A stretch of 64,000 bases of DNA. It comes from Aphelenchoides besseyi. Lineage: Eukaryota; Nematoda; Chromadorea; Rhabditida; Aphelenchoididae. The position numbers and the translations under genes were made by a program. Shown piece after piece: positions 44,863 through 55,958 of this stretch. The notes beneath the pieces are model-generated. The model was given only the letters and a program-made list of their open reading frames with translations. It made no database searches and was not told the origin of the DNA. Position 1 is the stretch's first letter; every line of letters starts with the position of its first letter. The stretch spans positions 1,364,001 to 1,428,000 of the forward strand of contig JAMPIQ010000002.1 in NCBI GenBank assembly GCA_024699855.1, written 5' to 3'.

Positions 44863-45229
44863 ATGGATCAATCATTTCGAAGAATGAAACTCTCGGATTT
44901 GAACCCCACAGTCGTCGACTCGATTTTCAACAGAATTCAAAGTGAACGTTCCAAACCGCCGGCTGGATGTTCGATGACCTCCGGAGTCAACGCGATAGAA
45001 GTGAGTTAACTGTTCGATTGTCATTATGTTCTTGCAGACCAACACAGTCAACCCCATGGATTTGACTATGACGATTTCCTTCAAAAATGGACTCTCGATT
45101 CCGAATGCCGATGTCAAGTGAGTTACAGTTTAGAATCAATTATGCTCGTTGCTTTTTAGCCCTTTCAGTTCTCCGTCCTTGACCGTCATTCCTCCAAGTC
45201 CAAAAGCTTCGAGTCAACCGTCGAATTAG
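44863..45229 (+). CDS. Small hypothetical protein
   Basis: Three exons with good GTGAGT donors and TTGCAG/TTTTTAG acceptors join in phase, giving 94 residues. It begins MDQSFRRMKLSDLNPTVVDS and ends in a Ser/Pro-rich tail (TVIPPSPKASSQPSN). No signal peptide or known domain. It is divergent from the GT92 gene, whose start lies 179 bp away, so they may share a promoter. Confidence 0.6.
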
Positions 45230-45881
45230 TAGAAAGTTATTGAAAACTTCGTAAATAAACTTGTTGCTTCCTCTGTACAGCATTCAAATGTGAGAAGTCT
45301 GGGAACGATTGGAAGGTTGGCATCTTCCGATAGATGCTGTCTAAAAAGTCAATGGTCAAACGTCTTTCATTTTTCCTCGAACATCAGTTCTCTTTCAAGT
45401 GTTTTTGAAGCAACAAAGTAAGTTTAACGGTTCTATTATCATCTATTGTTGCTGTGTCTGGATTTTCTGTGCTTTTAAGGTTGCAGTCACTTATGATGAA
45501 AACTTATTCTGGCCATTAAGTTAATAGACTCTACTGCTAGATAAAAACGATTTTTGCATGACAAAGTTAACTTCCGATGAGGCTTTTTAATGTTTAAACA
45601 GCCGCGGAATATTACGCAGTCTCAAGTAATTTTACAAGTTGAAAGCTCGCTGAACAGCTGCACATATCCAATTGAGTAACGTTGGAAGATTGAAGGCCGA
45701 ATCGCGAGGTCAACTTGTTGGACTCGTTGAGAAATGGATTGTTTGTTGAACCTTAATGCTCTCAAACTTTGTGTGTTTCTGATGTTTCGAACGATCGAAC
45801 CTTGTAATCGTGGACTCAAAGTACACGTCGCAGTTTATCAATATAAACACCGGTATTCGGGAATCTTCTGAAACAATTGCA
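45230..45881. other. No gene recognised
   Basis: Upstream region of the CAP gene. A purely random-looking minus-strand frame overlaps it. Confidence 0.5.
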
Positions 45882-46672
45882 ATGAACCGCTCTCTTCGCG
45901 TGTACCTTCTTTCTTTCATCTTTTCGTTAACTGCGTTGAATTGTGTTTCCTTGATCTTGGACGATGTGACGCGGAAAGAGGTTATTATTTTGAACAATAA
46001 ACATCGGAGAGCACTGGCAAACGGTGAAGTAAAGAATGCGCTCGGTGTATTGATGCCAAAGGCGAAAGATATGAATCAGCTGGTTAGTTGGGATATGAGC
46101 TGAAAGCGTTCATTTTAGTTTTAGAGATACAACAAAGAATTGGAAGCGAAATCACAAGATTGGGCTGCAAAATGCCAGCTACAAGCACCAGCTCCAAAAG
46201 GCTAGTATCCAATTGAAATGTTTAATGAAATGAAAGTATTTTAGATGTACTGACCTATCACACTACATTACCGTTGGATAAAGGTAAGAGCGCGGGAATT
46301 GCATTCTCACAATCTTTTTGTTTAGCGACTGCAATGACAAAGGCATTTGATCATTGGTGGAAAAAAGTGGAAATATATGATTCCACAGATGTCACGTATT
46401 CTGTGAGGGCGGCTGGGAAAATGGCGGACTTTGCGCAGGTATTCAAATTTTCGCTGCTTCGCGTTATCTTCACTTAGGTTGCTTTGTCTCGCAACAATCT
46501 AGTTGGATGTGCCGTACAAAGTTGCCAAGGAACTTTTGTAGTATGCACGTACGACGGAACGTTAGAACTCGGCAAACCAATTTATCAGACCGGTACGCCA
46601 TGTAGTGGGTGTGATCCATCGCGCAAAAGCTGCGTAAACGGCTTGTGTTCGAGATGTAAGCCTATTCCGTAA
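45882..46672 (+). CDS. Venom-allergen-like CAP/SCP protein
   Basis: About 210 residues with a signal peptide (YLLSFIFSLTALNCVS). The CAP domain begins ILNNKHRRALANGEV, carrying the cavity histidine, and continues YNKELEAKSQDWAAKC. It then shows AFDHWWKKV, AQVALSRNNLVGCAVQSC and VVCTYDG with GKPIYQTGTPCSGC. A short cysteine hinge (CVNGLCSRCKPIP) ends the protein. This is the secreted SCP/TAPS fold used by parasitic nematodes as venom-allergen-like proteins during host invasion and immune interference. One intron (46201-46244) has a GC donor (GCTAGT); the other introns are GT-AG. The domain's mid-section is slightly short but no break was seen. Confidence 0.85.
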
Positions 46673-46982
46673 GCGGTTACTGACTGATGTGTTAATAAAT
46701 TCGCATTCATGTTTGTTTGTCCATTGAGCAATGGTTTTGTGAGATTCGAATTCATTCGCACTGTTTTTTAAGGCTAATTAACTCATAGCTGATTACTTAT
46801 TGCAATGTTTATTTAACAAAGTCAACTTCTGTGGCAACTGAATGAATGCGTTGTAGTTTTATTGTAATTAAAAATGAGATTTTACAAAAGCGACTACGTT
46901 AACGAAGAACAAAAGTATGAGAACAAAAATGAAAAAATTGCGGGAAGATTAGGAATTACATTGAAAGAAACTATGTATAGAA
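46673..46982. other. Intergenic between convergent genes
   Basis: Nothing supported seen. Confidence 0.5.
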
Positions 46983-48494
46983 TTAACGTTGCCTAAGAAG
47001 ACGGTGCGGAGAATGAGGACGTGACGCGATTGAACCGTTGAGGCAGGAACTTCGTGATGTGTTGTAACTTAGGGACCCGAGTTGTATGTGCGACCAATTC
47101 ACACAATACATGTTAGGACAAAGATGAGAAGCAGTGGATTCGAGTTCGTTCGCGTAAAGACGGTCAGTTTCAGATGTTTTGACGGCCAAAAAACCGAGAA
47201 CTTTAGCCACGTTGATCCTGATTCTATTTGTACTGCTTTTAAATGTGCAATCAGATTAGAGACATGAGTTAGCAGAACTTACTGTTTGAAAGCTATTGTC
47301 GGACGTTTGCGAGGTAGTTTAATGAATCGGCCCGTCCACTCGAAACATTTGTTGTTACCGTTCGGAAGTTCGATGTGCTCTACCAGTTTCTTGACGATTT
47401 GAATCCAAATTACACCATTGTAGTTGAAACGTGCCGGAACATGAAGCTGATCGTTCGTCTTAATCAACTTCACAAACCGATAAAACAACATAACAACGTG
47501 GTTCAAAGTTTGTTGTCGAGCCAATGAAAACGAACGGCGAAAATTTCTACTTTCAAAACACTCCAAGAGCTTGTCGAACGGCAGTGATGGTTGAACGATG
47601 TAATTTCTAGTAGATACAACGTTCAATGAAAGTGCTTGCGCAGCATTTTCTATAATAAAAATAAGTTTTTTGATTCGAACTTACGGAAACAGTTTAGTTG
47701 ACAACCATCATTGCAACGTCGGTTTCCAATTCATTTTTGCATGTCAACGCAATTCCATCGATGTTGACGTACAAACACGAAACCAAATGTGGACATTTTT
47801 TCCGAGAGCCGAAATGCACTTGTTGCGAAGTGTGTTATCAGCCCTGAGTTCGAAAATTATGTGAGATGGATTCACGCACCTTGAACGTTCACGGTAACAA
47901 CGGTGCGAGCATTCAATTTGAAGAACCGCTTCGTAATCATTGTGACAGTGATATAGGAAGCATATGGCTCTGTACACACACATTCGCTTTAAAACTCTTT
48001 CTATAAGTTACGATTATTTTAACTATCAAAGAATACTTACCCTTGTACGCTGATAATAATCATTGCGTCCGAGGTGGTTCCAGTATCAGAATAATTAAAG
48101 TCGATGCAATCTGATGCTGTTCGAACAACCGAGTATTGTGTTAGTCGCAGCAGTACATACCACCACACTACGACGCTCCAATGAAACTGTCGTACACCAT
48201 AAAATCCCTCGTCTCCACCATTTTCGTTGACGAATTGCACGAGTTGGCGCAGGTGGTCGAAGAATTGACGTTGTTGAAGTTCGCTAAATGCGTCGAAGTG
48301 TGTATGTACGATGTTTTCAGCGTTTCCTCTGTATTTTTGAACTCCAACGGACAAACTGACCAGTCGATGGATTCTGTTTCGATGTCATCAGCTCGAGTTT
48401 TTATTTCGTTTTCTTTCCTTCGTGGCATTCCTGTTCGAAGTTTGCTCTTAACACTCGTGTTATAGTCATTGTCCCTGACCGATTCGGCTTTCAA
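46983..48494 (-). CDS. Tandem I-PpoI-like His-Me finger (HNH-type) nuclease protein
   Basis: Two related units can be read on the minus strand. Unit 1 (about 48340-47690) has DCIDF, IIISVQG joined to VLKRMCVYRAI, then SHRCYRERSRCVNPSHI, ELRADNTLRNKC and KCPHLVSC. Unit 2 (about 47640-46983) has KCFEWTG, INVAKVLGFL, then ASHLCPNMYCVNWSHI and SLSYNTSRSSC, ending at TAA. This is the zinc-loop order of the homing endonuclease I-PpoI: Cys; SHxC-x4-C-x4-H with the base His; the metal-binding Asn; C-x6/7-C-x-H-x3-C. In unit 1 the last zinc site is one base out of frame at an A6 run (47816-47821). In unit 2 that site is degenerate. The 5' end is unresolved: a basic exon (MPRRKENEIKTRADD) does not join in phase. 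DNA-cutting activity is inference. Confidence 0.6.
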
Positions 48495-48755
48495 TTGAAA
48501 ACGAAAGATTTACGTTGGCATTGAGCTCCGATAAAGCTCATTGCTCTCGGCCAAAAAGCATTAGATTCTCGAATGTCAACATGTGGGCTGAACTGATTTC
48601 GACAAATCAGATGACAAGAGCGTGTAACACGTTTATAAAACATTAAAAAAACAAATTTGAATTAAAGAAGTGCGTAAAATTTATGAATTGGAGATCGATA
48701 GCAAAAATTTAGAGAGAACAAATCCAAAAACAAAAGTAAATCGAATAGAAGCATT

Positions 48756-50060
48756 TCAATCGTGTAGCATCTTCACAACTTTGAGGTAAAAATCCAGGTC
48801 TATTTCCCACTGATCGTGAAAGGCGTCTGACAGAAGAAGGATTCTTTTTCCACCGTTTTCTTTTGCGTACTCGACCACCATTCGGCTCAACTTCTCGTCG
48901 TTGTGTTTGATCGATAGGATGAACAACTCCGGTGATGTTTCGATGGAAAGTTTTGATTTCAACAACTTCATGCATTTCATCTTCAAAGTCAAGAAGTGAT
49001 TAGAAGTTAGTTCGAAACTTCTACCTTCAACGCACTGATGCCGAATCGAGAGGAGAGTTTGTGCAATTCCGCCAAGTGCTCGTCGATCTTCTCAGCTTTG
49101 CCCAAATATAAGAACTCGACTATTTGCCCAACGGCCTCAAAAGATGTTCCATCGATCAAGTACTTTGACTTGTCGGGATGTTTTTCGAATTCTTGAGCAA
49201 AGAACGATGAGTTGACTGCCAACACGTTTTTGTGGACCTGCAAATCGGTTGCTCTTGTTAAAAACACTCAATTCACCTCAATCGACTTATCGTCGACAAT
49301 CAAAGAAAAGTCCGTGAGTTTGCTTTCTTTTTGAAGTTGCCACAACGCTTCAGAGATGTCATTCAACGGTTGATTGTCCAGAAGCAGTTGCAGTTGTATG
49401 TTCAAATTGTCGGCTACGTGTTCATGTTCTCGAGCAGTCATTTTCCATAACTCGCCTTCCTCTTTTTCGCGAAGCCATTTAGCCGTAAGGTTGTCGCGTT
49501 GGTCAGTAAGATTTGCAATTCTGGTGGCCTGAAACAACTTTCCTGTCAACATGAACGTTTTCTTTCACTTACCTGTAAATACAATGCACGTTGAAGCCGT
49601 TTGGTCAACTTATCAGCGTTTTCAGCTAATCGATTCATCTTCTTTACTTTCTCAACAATCCAAGCACGACAGTACTTGTAGACGACTTTGCAGCAAAATT
49701 GGTTGCAATGAGATAGATCAACGAAAGCATGACGAGTATCGGTCTCAACTATATCTTCTAAAAGTCCACAAGTTTAAACGTCAGACGACAATTTTACCTT
49801 CAGATTCGGTCTTTTTATCGCCTTTCCACAAGTAGAACTCGAAAGCGTCTTCTTGATTCTTGTTGTCGCATGAAACCGACCATTCGATTTCTTTCTCCGT
49901 ATCTCGGGTAAACATTGAAATGTGAAATGTCGTGCATGGAAGAAGTGGAACGGAAAACGGTGGACTTCGTCGTGTTGATTCAATTGTTTTCCAAGTTTGC
50001 CAAGCTTCATTAATCGTCCATCGGTATTCGAATGCAAGGCTTGGGTTATGAAGACGCATG
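48756..50060 (-). CDS. MATH-like/BTB domain protein
   Basis: About 345 residues. An N-terminal beta-rich, MATH-like part (TINEAWQTWKTIESTRRSPP, EIEWSVSCDNKNQED) is followed by a coiled coil (ATRIANLTDQRDNLTAKWLR through LQLLLDNQPLNDIS). The BTB fold comes next: LTDFSLIVDDKSIEVHKNVL, AVNSSFFAQEF, then SFEAVGQIVEFLYLGKAEKI, continuing into a BACK-like helical end at TGA 48756-48758. Such proteins are substrate adaptors of Cullin-3 ligases, a strongly expanded nematode group. The coiled coil between MATH and BTB is not standard. An in-frame upstream Met at 50143 is an alternative start. Confidence 0.75.
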
Positions 50061-51115
50061 GTGATTTTGAGGATTTGGATCTGAAATTGCCGAAATGAAA
50101 TCACAAGAAACACCCGATTGAACGCGATGGCAAGAGAGCACAATCGGCAGTTCGCCTGTTTTCATCAGACATTTGAACACCAAAACGGCCGATCGCGTTC
50201 GTTTTCTCAGACAAAACCACTCGAACTCACGCGCCAAAGTCCATTGGAAAACAAGCGATGGTTATGATCGGAAAGATTTCAGTTCGAAGCAAAAGATCGC
50301 TGGAATGGAAAGCGACTGAGACTCCTCGGAACAAACGGCTTGTTTGAATCGTTTGTTCTCCAAACAAATAACCACTTTGTTAACACCGTGAAGATGGTTT
50401 CAAAACGTACAAGATATGAAATCGACTTGTACGTATATTGTTAAACCCAAGAAAATACCTTTCAGTAAACATTCTTTTCCGTTCAGAGGACCGAATTCCT
50501 AAACATAGTAATAGTTTTATTTTACGCATTTCTACTGTAATGTTTTCGCATTCTTTTCTTGATCCTTTCACTGTTGCTCTTGGCTCACACAAGTTGATCA
50601 CCGAACGTGGGATGTCGTGGATAAGCGAGATTCAGAAACGAGAACACTCTTTCGAACTTTGTCATTGCATTTGTAAGGGCCGTCAATGGCTGTAATTTTC
50701 GATGTTCGATGCTGATTATTTAACTGGTTTAATCGGAATACGCTCTTTGTCATCAACAATTGGTTTTGGGTACTTCGAATTGCTAGAAATTTGGTTTGGT
50801 CAAGATCCGGAATTCTCATCAGCAACTTTGCTCACGGAAGGATCATGAGCTGCAGATGCTTGTGATTCATTGACAACATGTAAACACAAAAGGGAATGCT
50901 TACAAACACTATGTTAATCGTTCAATAGAATGACTTTTTGGCATTTGATCGTGATTCTAAACTTCCTAAGAATCTCGACTTTGAATGACCGTTAAATCGA
51001 ACACTTTTACTTGCAATTCCGTTTATCGACAAGTGCTTCTCAAATCGATTGTGTCTTGCACAATGCTGGTACCCGCGTGTCGTGCCATTCAATCAAACAA
51101 AGCAACATCCGATTG
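50061..51115. other. No gene recognised
   Basis: About 1 kb without a supported exon on either strand; several 70-85-codon frames lack splice signals and homology. Confidence 0.45.
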
Positions 51116-52089
51116 TCAAAACCGTCGAGAAATGACCGTTATAAGTCTTACGTTCGTAGCGCTGGTCACGGATCCACTCGATGATAACTTTCTTGAGATT
51201 ATAGCACGATAAATGATGGCTGTGAGTATTGAATCAGTCGCCGTACAAACCAAATGGTAAGGTCCGAGGATACTGAAAACATCAAATCGCTGGATTTCAG
51301 TATTAAAGTTACCTTGTCAGAGTAATTTTGTTCAACGCCAAAATGGTTCCAACAAAGAAAGGAATTACGTTGAGAATGAACTCCGAGAAGCACGCAAAAA
51401 TCGAAATCAAATTCGCCTGAAGATCGATTAAGCTGCTGAACTCCAATCAACTCACTCGTCGAAAGTTTCCTTGTGATCCAACTTGTTGATGTTTAAACAA
51501 CTTGTAGGCAAAAATAAAAGCCGAAACAACAGTTAAAATGCAGGCCATCATCTTTGGCGTTGTCATTGCAAGGTCGTGAAAAACGACCAACAGACACGAT
51601 AGTGACGAGCATTCTGCAAACACTAATGGCTTTCGGAACTTTGTTCAACTACTGACTGCTATACGTCGTGGGTATTGTGTCGATCAGTGGAACAATTAGA
51701 TTAAAATATGACAACATGACCACAAAGAAAAGAAAATTGCATAGGATCAAACGACGTTGAATCTTCACAGTACTAACTGGCCAAATGAACACTGCGATGC
51801 GTTCACAGATCATGCAGCAGACAGAAAACGATGTTGATGTAGACAGCGAGCGATACAACAAACTCAACCAGAAGATGTAGGGTCCGTAGAAGTAATCTAA
51901 AGTCTAAGTTTCGATTAAGATCTGCAGTCCATTTACCCGATGTTGATCCTGTATATGACATATATGAACCGTAAATTGCACCAAAAAACGACGTACAACA
52001 CCACATCACAATATTAATAAGTAACAGATTTAAATTGAGTTGTCGTCGCAACGGAGTGCTTAGGATCCTCCATAACAAACTCAAATGTA

Positions 52090-52290
52090 CAGTGCTGGCC
52101 AAAAGTTTTGGGACAGCAGGTATCTAGAAATCCACTAGACCGTTTCGCGTCTTTTTTTCGGTACAGATCCTGCGATCGAATTCTAACATTATTGCCGCAA
52201 AAAGTTTGCAAACAAGCGAGAAATTGAAAAAATTTATGTGAACAGTCGAAAATTGCCTGGACAAAAGTTTTGGGACAGGGAAGAAAATCG
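52090..52290 (+). repeat. Left terminal inverted repeat of the Tc1-like element
   Basis: 201 bp, matching 53404-53604 in reverse complement with very few differences; contains two copies of AAAAGTTTTGGGACAG. Confidence 0.92.
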
Positions 52291-52291
52291 T

Positions 52292-53313
52292 TTAAATTTG
52301 ACCACCTTTTGCTTCGACCACCTCCAAGAGACGTTTGTTCATACCGAGAAAGAGTTGCTTAATCGTTTCGGGTTTGATTTTCTGCGTGGATTGTTTGATG
52401 GCGGCCAGAAGTTGAGCTTTTATGTTGTACTGGCCTTTCTTGTAGATTACGTCTTCCATCAGCTTCCATACATTTTCAATCAGACTCAAATGGGGACTAC
52501 GTGACGGCCAGTCAGCAGTGGTGATGTTCTGATCGTGAAAGTAAGCGGAAACAACGTGGGCGGTATGAATTGAGGCGCGATCTTGTTGCCAAACCCACTT
52601 CTTGTTCTTCATTTCTTTCTTGGCCCACGGGATAAACGTCGTTTTAAGGTCGGGGAGATAATCAGTCGCCTTGTACTTGCTCTTGCACTCCTAAAAGCAA
52701 AGACCGTGTTTATAAATTTTGAATAGATGGTCCAAAAAACTACTGTAATCAAGAGTTTGCCGGTAGATGAAATTGCACCAAGTATCATAACTGATCCGCC
52801 GCCCATTTGGCGTTTAATGCGCTCCAAATTAACATCCTCGGTTTCGTATGATCCAAAATTATCAGGGCCATCTAAACAAAATCGTTTCTCATCGGAGAAG
52901 ATCCAAGTTGAAAAGTCCGTGCCAGCAATTAGGTGACGACGGGAAAAGTTAAGGCGATTTTGACAATGCGTCAAAGTCAACGAAAGTTTCTTTTTGATCA
53001 GATGATAGAAGATGTTGTCACGGTTTAACCATCGTCAAATTGTTCGGCGGCTCACATCCAGCTCCAAATTTTCCTTGGTGGTGCGTGAAGTGACAAGGCG
53101 ATTGGAGCGGAGTTCGGAGATCACATGACGTTTAATTCGACGGCGAAGGCGAGCAGTGTATTTTTTTGGACGACCCATGGGCTTACGCGGTTGTTGTTTG
53201 ATCACGCTCATGATTGTGTTCTTCGAATGTCCGAGTTTATTGGCAACTTCTCGATAGGACTTGAGACGGTCGTAGAGTTGACGGATCTTCGCAATTTCTT
53301 GGTCGGTCAACAT
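52292..53313 (-). pseudogene. Tc1-family transposase with one in-frame stop
   Basis: From ATG 53313 the protein reads MLTDQEIAKIRQLYDRLKSY with a helix-turn-helix (YREVANKLGHSKNTI), a GRPR-type AT-hook (MGRPKKYT) and a second helix-turn-helix ending VSRRTI. A TGA (53035-53037) follows, then the same frame continues RWLNRDNIFYHLIKKKLSL. The DDE domain has D in FSDEKRF, D in WQQDRASIHTA and E in SLIENVW, exactly 34 residues after the second Asp (DD34E). A small intron between KLLIT and ECKSKYK restores the frame. The catalytic triad is complete; only the TGA prevents full-length product. Confidence 0.85.
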
Positions 53314-53403
53314 TTTGGTAAAGCAAGAAAAATTGATGACTTTGCCAGTCAACGCCAAGAAAAAATCAGGCCAAATTTCAATGTGAAGAAATGTAATTGC
53401 AAT

Positions 53404-53604
53404 CGATTTTCTTCCCTGTCCCAAAACTTTTGTCCAGGCAATTTTCGACTGTTCACATAAATTTTTTCAATTTCTCGCTTGTTTGCAAACTTTTTGCGGC
53501 AATAATGTTAGAATTCGGTCGCAGGATCTGTATCGAAAAAAAGACGCGAAACGGTCTAGTGGATTTCTAGATACCTGCTGTCCCAAAACTTTTGGCCAGC
53601 ACTG
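53404..53604 (-). repeat. Right terminal inverted repeat of the Tc1-like element
   Basis: Mirror of the left repeat; the near identity of the two arms argues for recent mobility. Confidence 0.92.
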
Positions 53605-53673
53605 TAAACAATAAGACAAACTGAAGATAACCACTTGGTAGAAATACTGAACCACAATAAAAGTAGCGAACAT

Positions 53674-54031
53674 GACTCAATTTAAATTGGCCATAACATG
53701 ACTTGAAATCAATGATTTCAACTTGTATGCACCTGTTGTCGTTTTTCTGTGACGCTTATTGTGTTGTATCCGTCAAGTACAAAATGAATTCGTCTTCTAC
53801 GTACTTTAGACATTTTCGTAGCGTGAAGTCACATTTCCGAGAGATGTGTTCAGTTAATTTCATTAATAATCATGGCATGTTAAAAACCTTTGGACGTAAA
53901 ATCAATTCTAATATTCTTTCAACAACAGAAAATGAGACTTCAATTCCAATACACCACCTTTGAATTATACTCAAATATCTCATTGGGCCTTTACTCTTAA
54001 ACTAAATCACGTCAATTGAAAGGTACACGTA
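53674..54031. other. No gene recognised
   Basis: Region between the start of the disrupted receptor and the end of the GT10 gene; nothing supported. Confidence 0.45.
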
Positions 54032-55374
54032 TCAGATGCTTAGTTCGGTTAGATTTCCATGAGCTGAACGATTCTGAGTGGTTTGTTTCAACAGCTCAGT
54101 CACTTGAACTTGAGATCTTTTGTAGTAGTCAGTTTGTTTGATCAATTCGACTCCAAACTGATGAATGCATTCACTTTTGTTCCAAAAACTGCGAATATTC
54201 TGAGGCGGCAGCTTGGGCCTCAGAGTAGCCAATCGACACAACTGACAACCCGCATTCGAGTTGGTAACCGCAATGCCGTTGACTAGGTTGCCGTTCATTG
54301 TTCTCCGGTAGTTCTTAGTCCACTCAAAATAGCTGTAAGTTTGATTGAACAAAAAGGATTCAGGAAACTCACTTCATGTACTTCTGCTTATCTTCAATCA
54401 GCGTCTGCAAGAACTCGGCCAATTCGCGCGGAGATTCGAAGTCTGATGCGGCAAGGAAGGTGCCATTAAGCACTTGATTTGGATTCAAAACAGAACGACT
54501 GAAGATCACAGGCACCACGAGTTCTTTCAACCGCCAATACTTTTCGGTCGTGTACTCGGGACATACCGAGTTTTCGAACGCCAACGTGAAATAATGTTCA
54601 TCTGAAACGAATGAACGTCGAAACAACCGTTGGATTCTTACCGACTAGCTTCTTCATCATTTGATCGTCCACCCGTTGTCCATAACATAGTCCAACTTTC
54701 GTGACATTGACGTACTTGTTCAGTTCGTCGATAAATTCTGTCCGAGCTGAGGTCACAGCTCTACAGTTGGAAATCGAAGCAAAAACGGTCTTTTTGTTCG
54801 CAACAGATTTCTCGATTTGTTCGGAAGTCCAAATCTGGCCAGCGGTTTCCGAGCCATCGCGACGAACAAACTCGTTGTACGGCAGATAGACTGTGGAAGT
54901 GGATCGGTAAGAGATCGTGATGTTGAAATAGTCAGCTCTAAACAACGAGTCTCCGTAGACTGAAGATCGTTATTGAAAGTTACAAAAAAACTTACTCATT
55001 GCATTGTCAGGCGATTCCATCATCAGAAACGCGTTCAAGGCTTGTGGATTAACGGGTGGAAGCCAATTATTGTTGTAATCGTGTTGATGAAGTATACGAA
55101 TAGCCGCAACTTGAGCATAAATCTTGTTGTAAGTGAACAAACAACTGTACGGACAATTCGAGTTGGTGTGGAAGATCGTCGACAAGTTGAATTCATTTCC
55201 CCAGAAATTAGTCCAAAACAAAACGATCGGTTTCTCCGTTTCAAAAAGGAACAACCGTTTAAGATAATGAAAAGACAGTTGATTTACATGCCAATTATCG
55301 ATGTAGAGTCCACACCCGATGAAAAACGCTATGACAAAAAGAATGGGGTTTCTCATCTGATTCATAGTCATCAC
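54032..55374 (-). CDS. GT10 alpha-1,3-fucosyltransferase
   Basis: About 390 residues. The N-terminus (MNQMRNPILFVIAFFIGCGL) is a signal anchor. Then come KPIVLFWTNFWGNEF, CPYSCLFTYNKIYAQVAAIR, VYGDSLFRADYFNITISYRS with YLPYNEF, and FASISNCRAVTSARTEFIDE. The donor-binding motif reads HYFTLAFENSVCPEYTTEKY, and the end shows YFEWTKNYRR and paired cysteines (CQLCRL). These are the ordered motifs of Golgi GT10 enzymes that transfer GDP-fucose to N-glycans, including nematode core alpha-1,3-fucose. Three or four small introns; complete to the stop at 54032. Several Met codons lie close together at the start (55374, 55371, 55365). Confidence 0.88.
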
Positions 55375-55958
55375 TTCTGACTGTCAAATTGCAACGAGAA
55401 AGCAGAACTTTAAAGGTTGTGATTTAGATAAAGAAATTGGAGTAGTCGGTTAACGCCCTTCTAATTCTGAATTATCGTTGCAACAATTTGAGACCAAGCT
55501 CCAAAAAATTGGGCGTGTATTAGTTCATCAAACTGATAAGACGGTTAATTAACGGTTCTCAATATCTCTGAACACTAAAATACTTTTACTATTGTTATCT
55601 ACTTCAACATAAATTATTCAATGCCCGATTACTGGCTAACCACAGTTAAAAGAATTCGCAACCACAGACCCAATGATATAGCATTCAGAAGCCCACTACT
55701 ATTTATACGATTATTTTGAACAAAAGATTTTCTGGCTAACCTCCTGATTTGCGTCATTGGGTTCTGTTGACATGTTTCTACTTGCTCTCCACCTGCCAGT
55801 TAAACTCTTAACTGTGCTCTCGACAAGATTTGCTTATCTTTCAATTATGTTCGAATCAAAGCTTTCTGCTTGTAATAGAGTGTCTTGATGAATGCTTTTC
55901 ATAAAATTGATTCTTCATTCAATCGTACAATATAAGACATTCTGTAGTTGAACACAAA
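55375..55958. other. No gene recognised
   Basis: Nothing supported seen. Confidence 0.45.

Larger units (their letters stand above)
52090..53604 (-). mobile_element. Tc1-like DNA transposon, 1515 bp
   Basis: The element is flanked by TA on both sides (52088-52089 and 53605-53606) and has inverted repeats of 201 bp (52090-52290 and 53404-53604). Each starts CAGTGCTGGCC, the same end as C. elegans Tc1. Within each repeat AAAAGTTTTGGGACAG occurs twice, near the outer end and about 165 bp inward, an IR/DR arrangement. It contains one transposase gene on the minus strand. Confidence 0.95.
51116..53673 (-). pseudogene. Seven-transmembrane chemoreceptor, copy 5, interrupted by a Tc1-like element
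   Basis: The gene starts at ATG 53673 (MFATFIVVQYFYQVVIFSLS) and is cut in TM1 after YCL by the element at 52090-53604. It resumes at 52089 with HLSLLWRILSTPLRRQLNLN and continues TM2-TM7 (YRSLSTSTSFSVCCMICERI, FIFAYKLFKHQQ, FSEFILNVIPFFVG, HLVCTATDSILTAIIYRAII) to TGA 51116-51118. With the element and one TA removed, the exon reads through in frame. The post-TM2 intron has a GT donor (GTAAAT). No other lesion was found, so the insertion is probably recent and may be polymorphic. Confidence 0.85.

Noticed and set aside
48181..48465. 94-codon plus-strand frame
   Set aside because: It is antisense to the 5' exons of the His-Me finger gene, whose second frame aligns with the sister unit.
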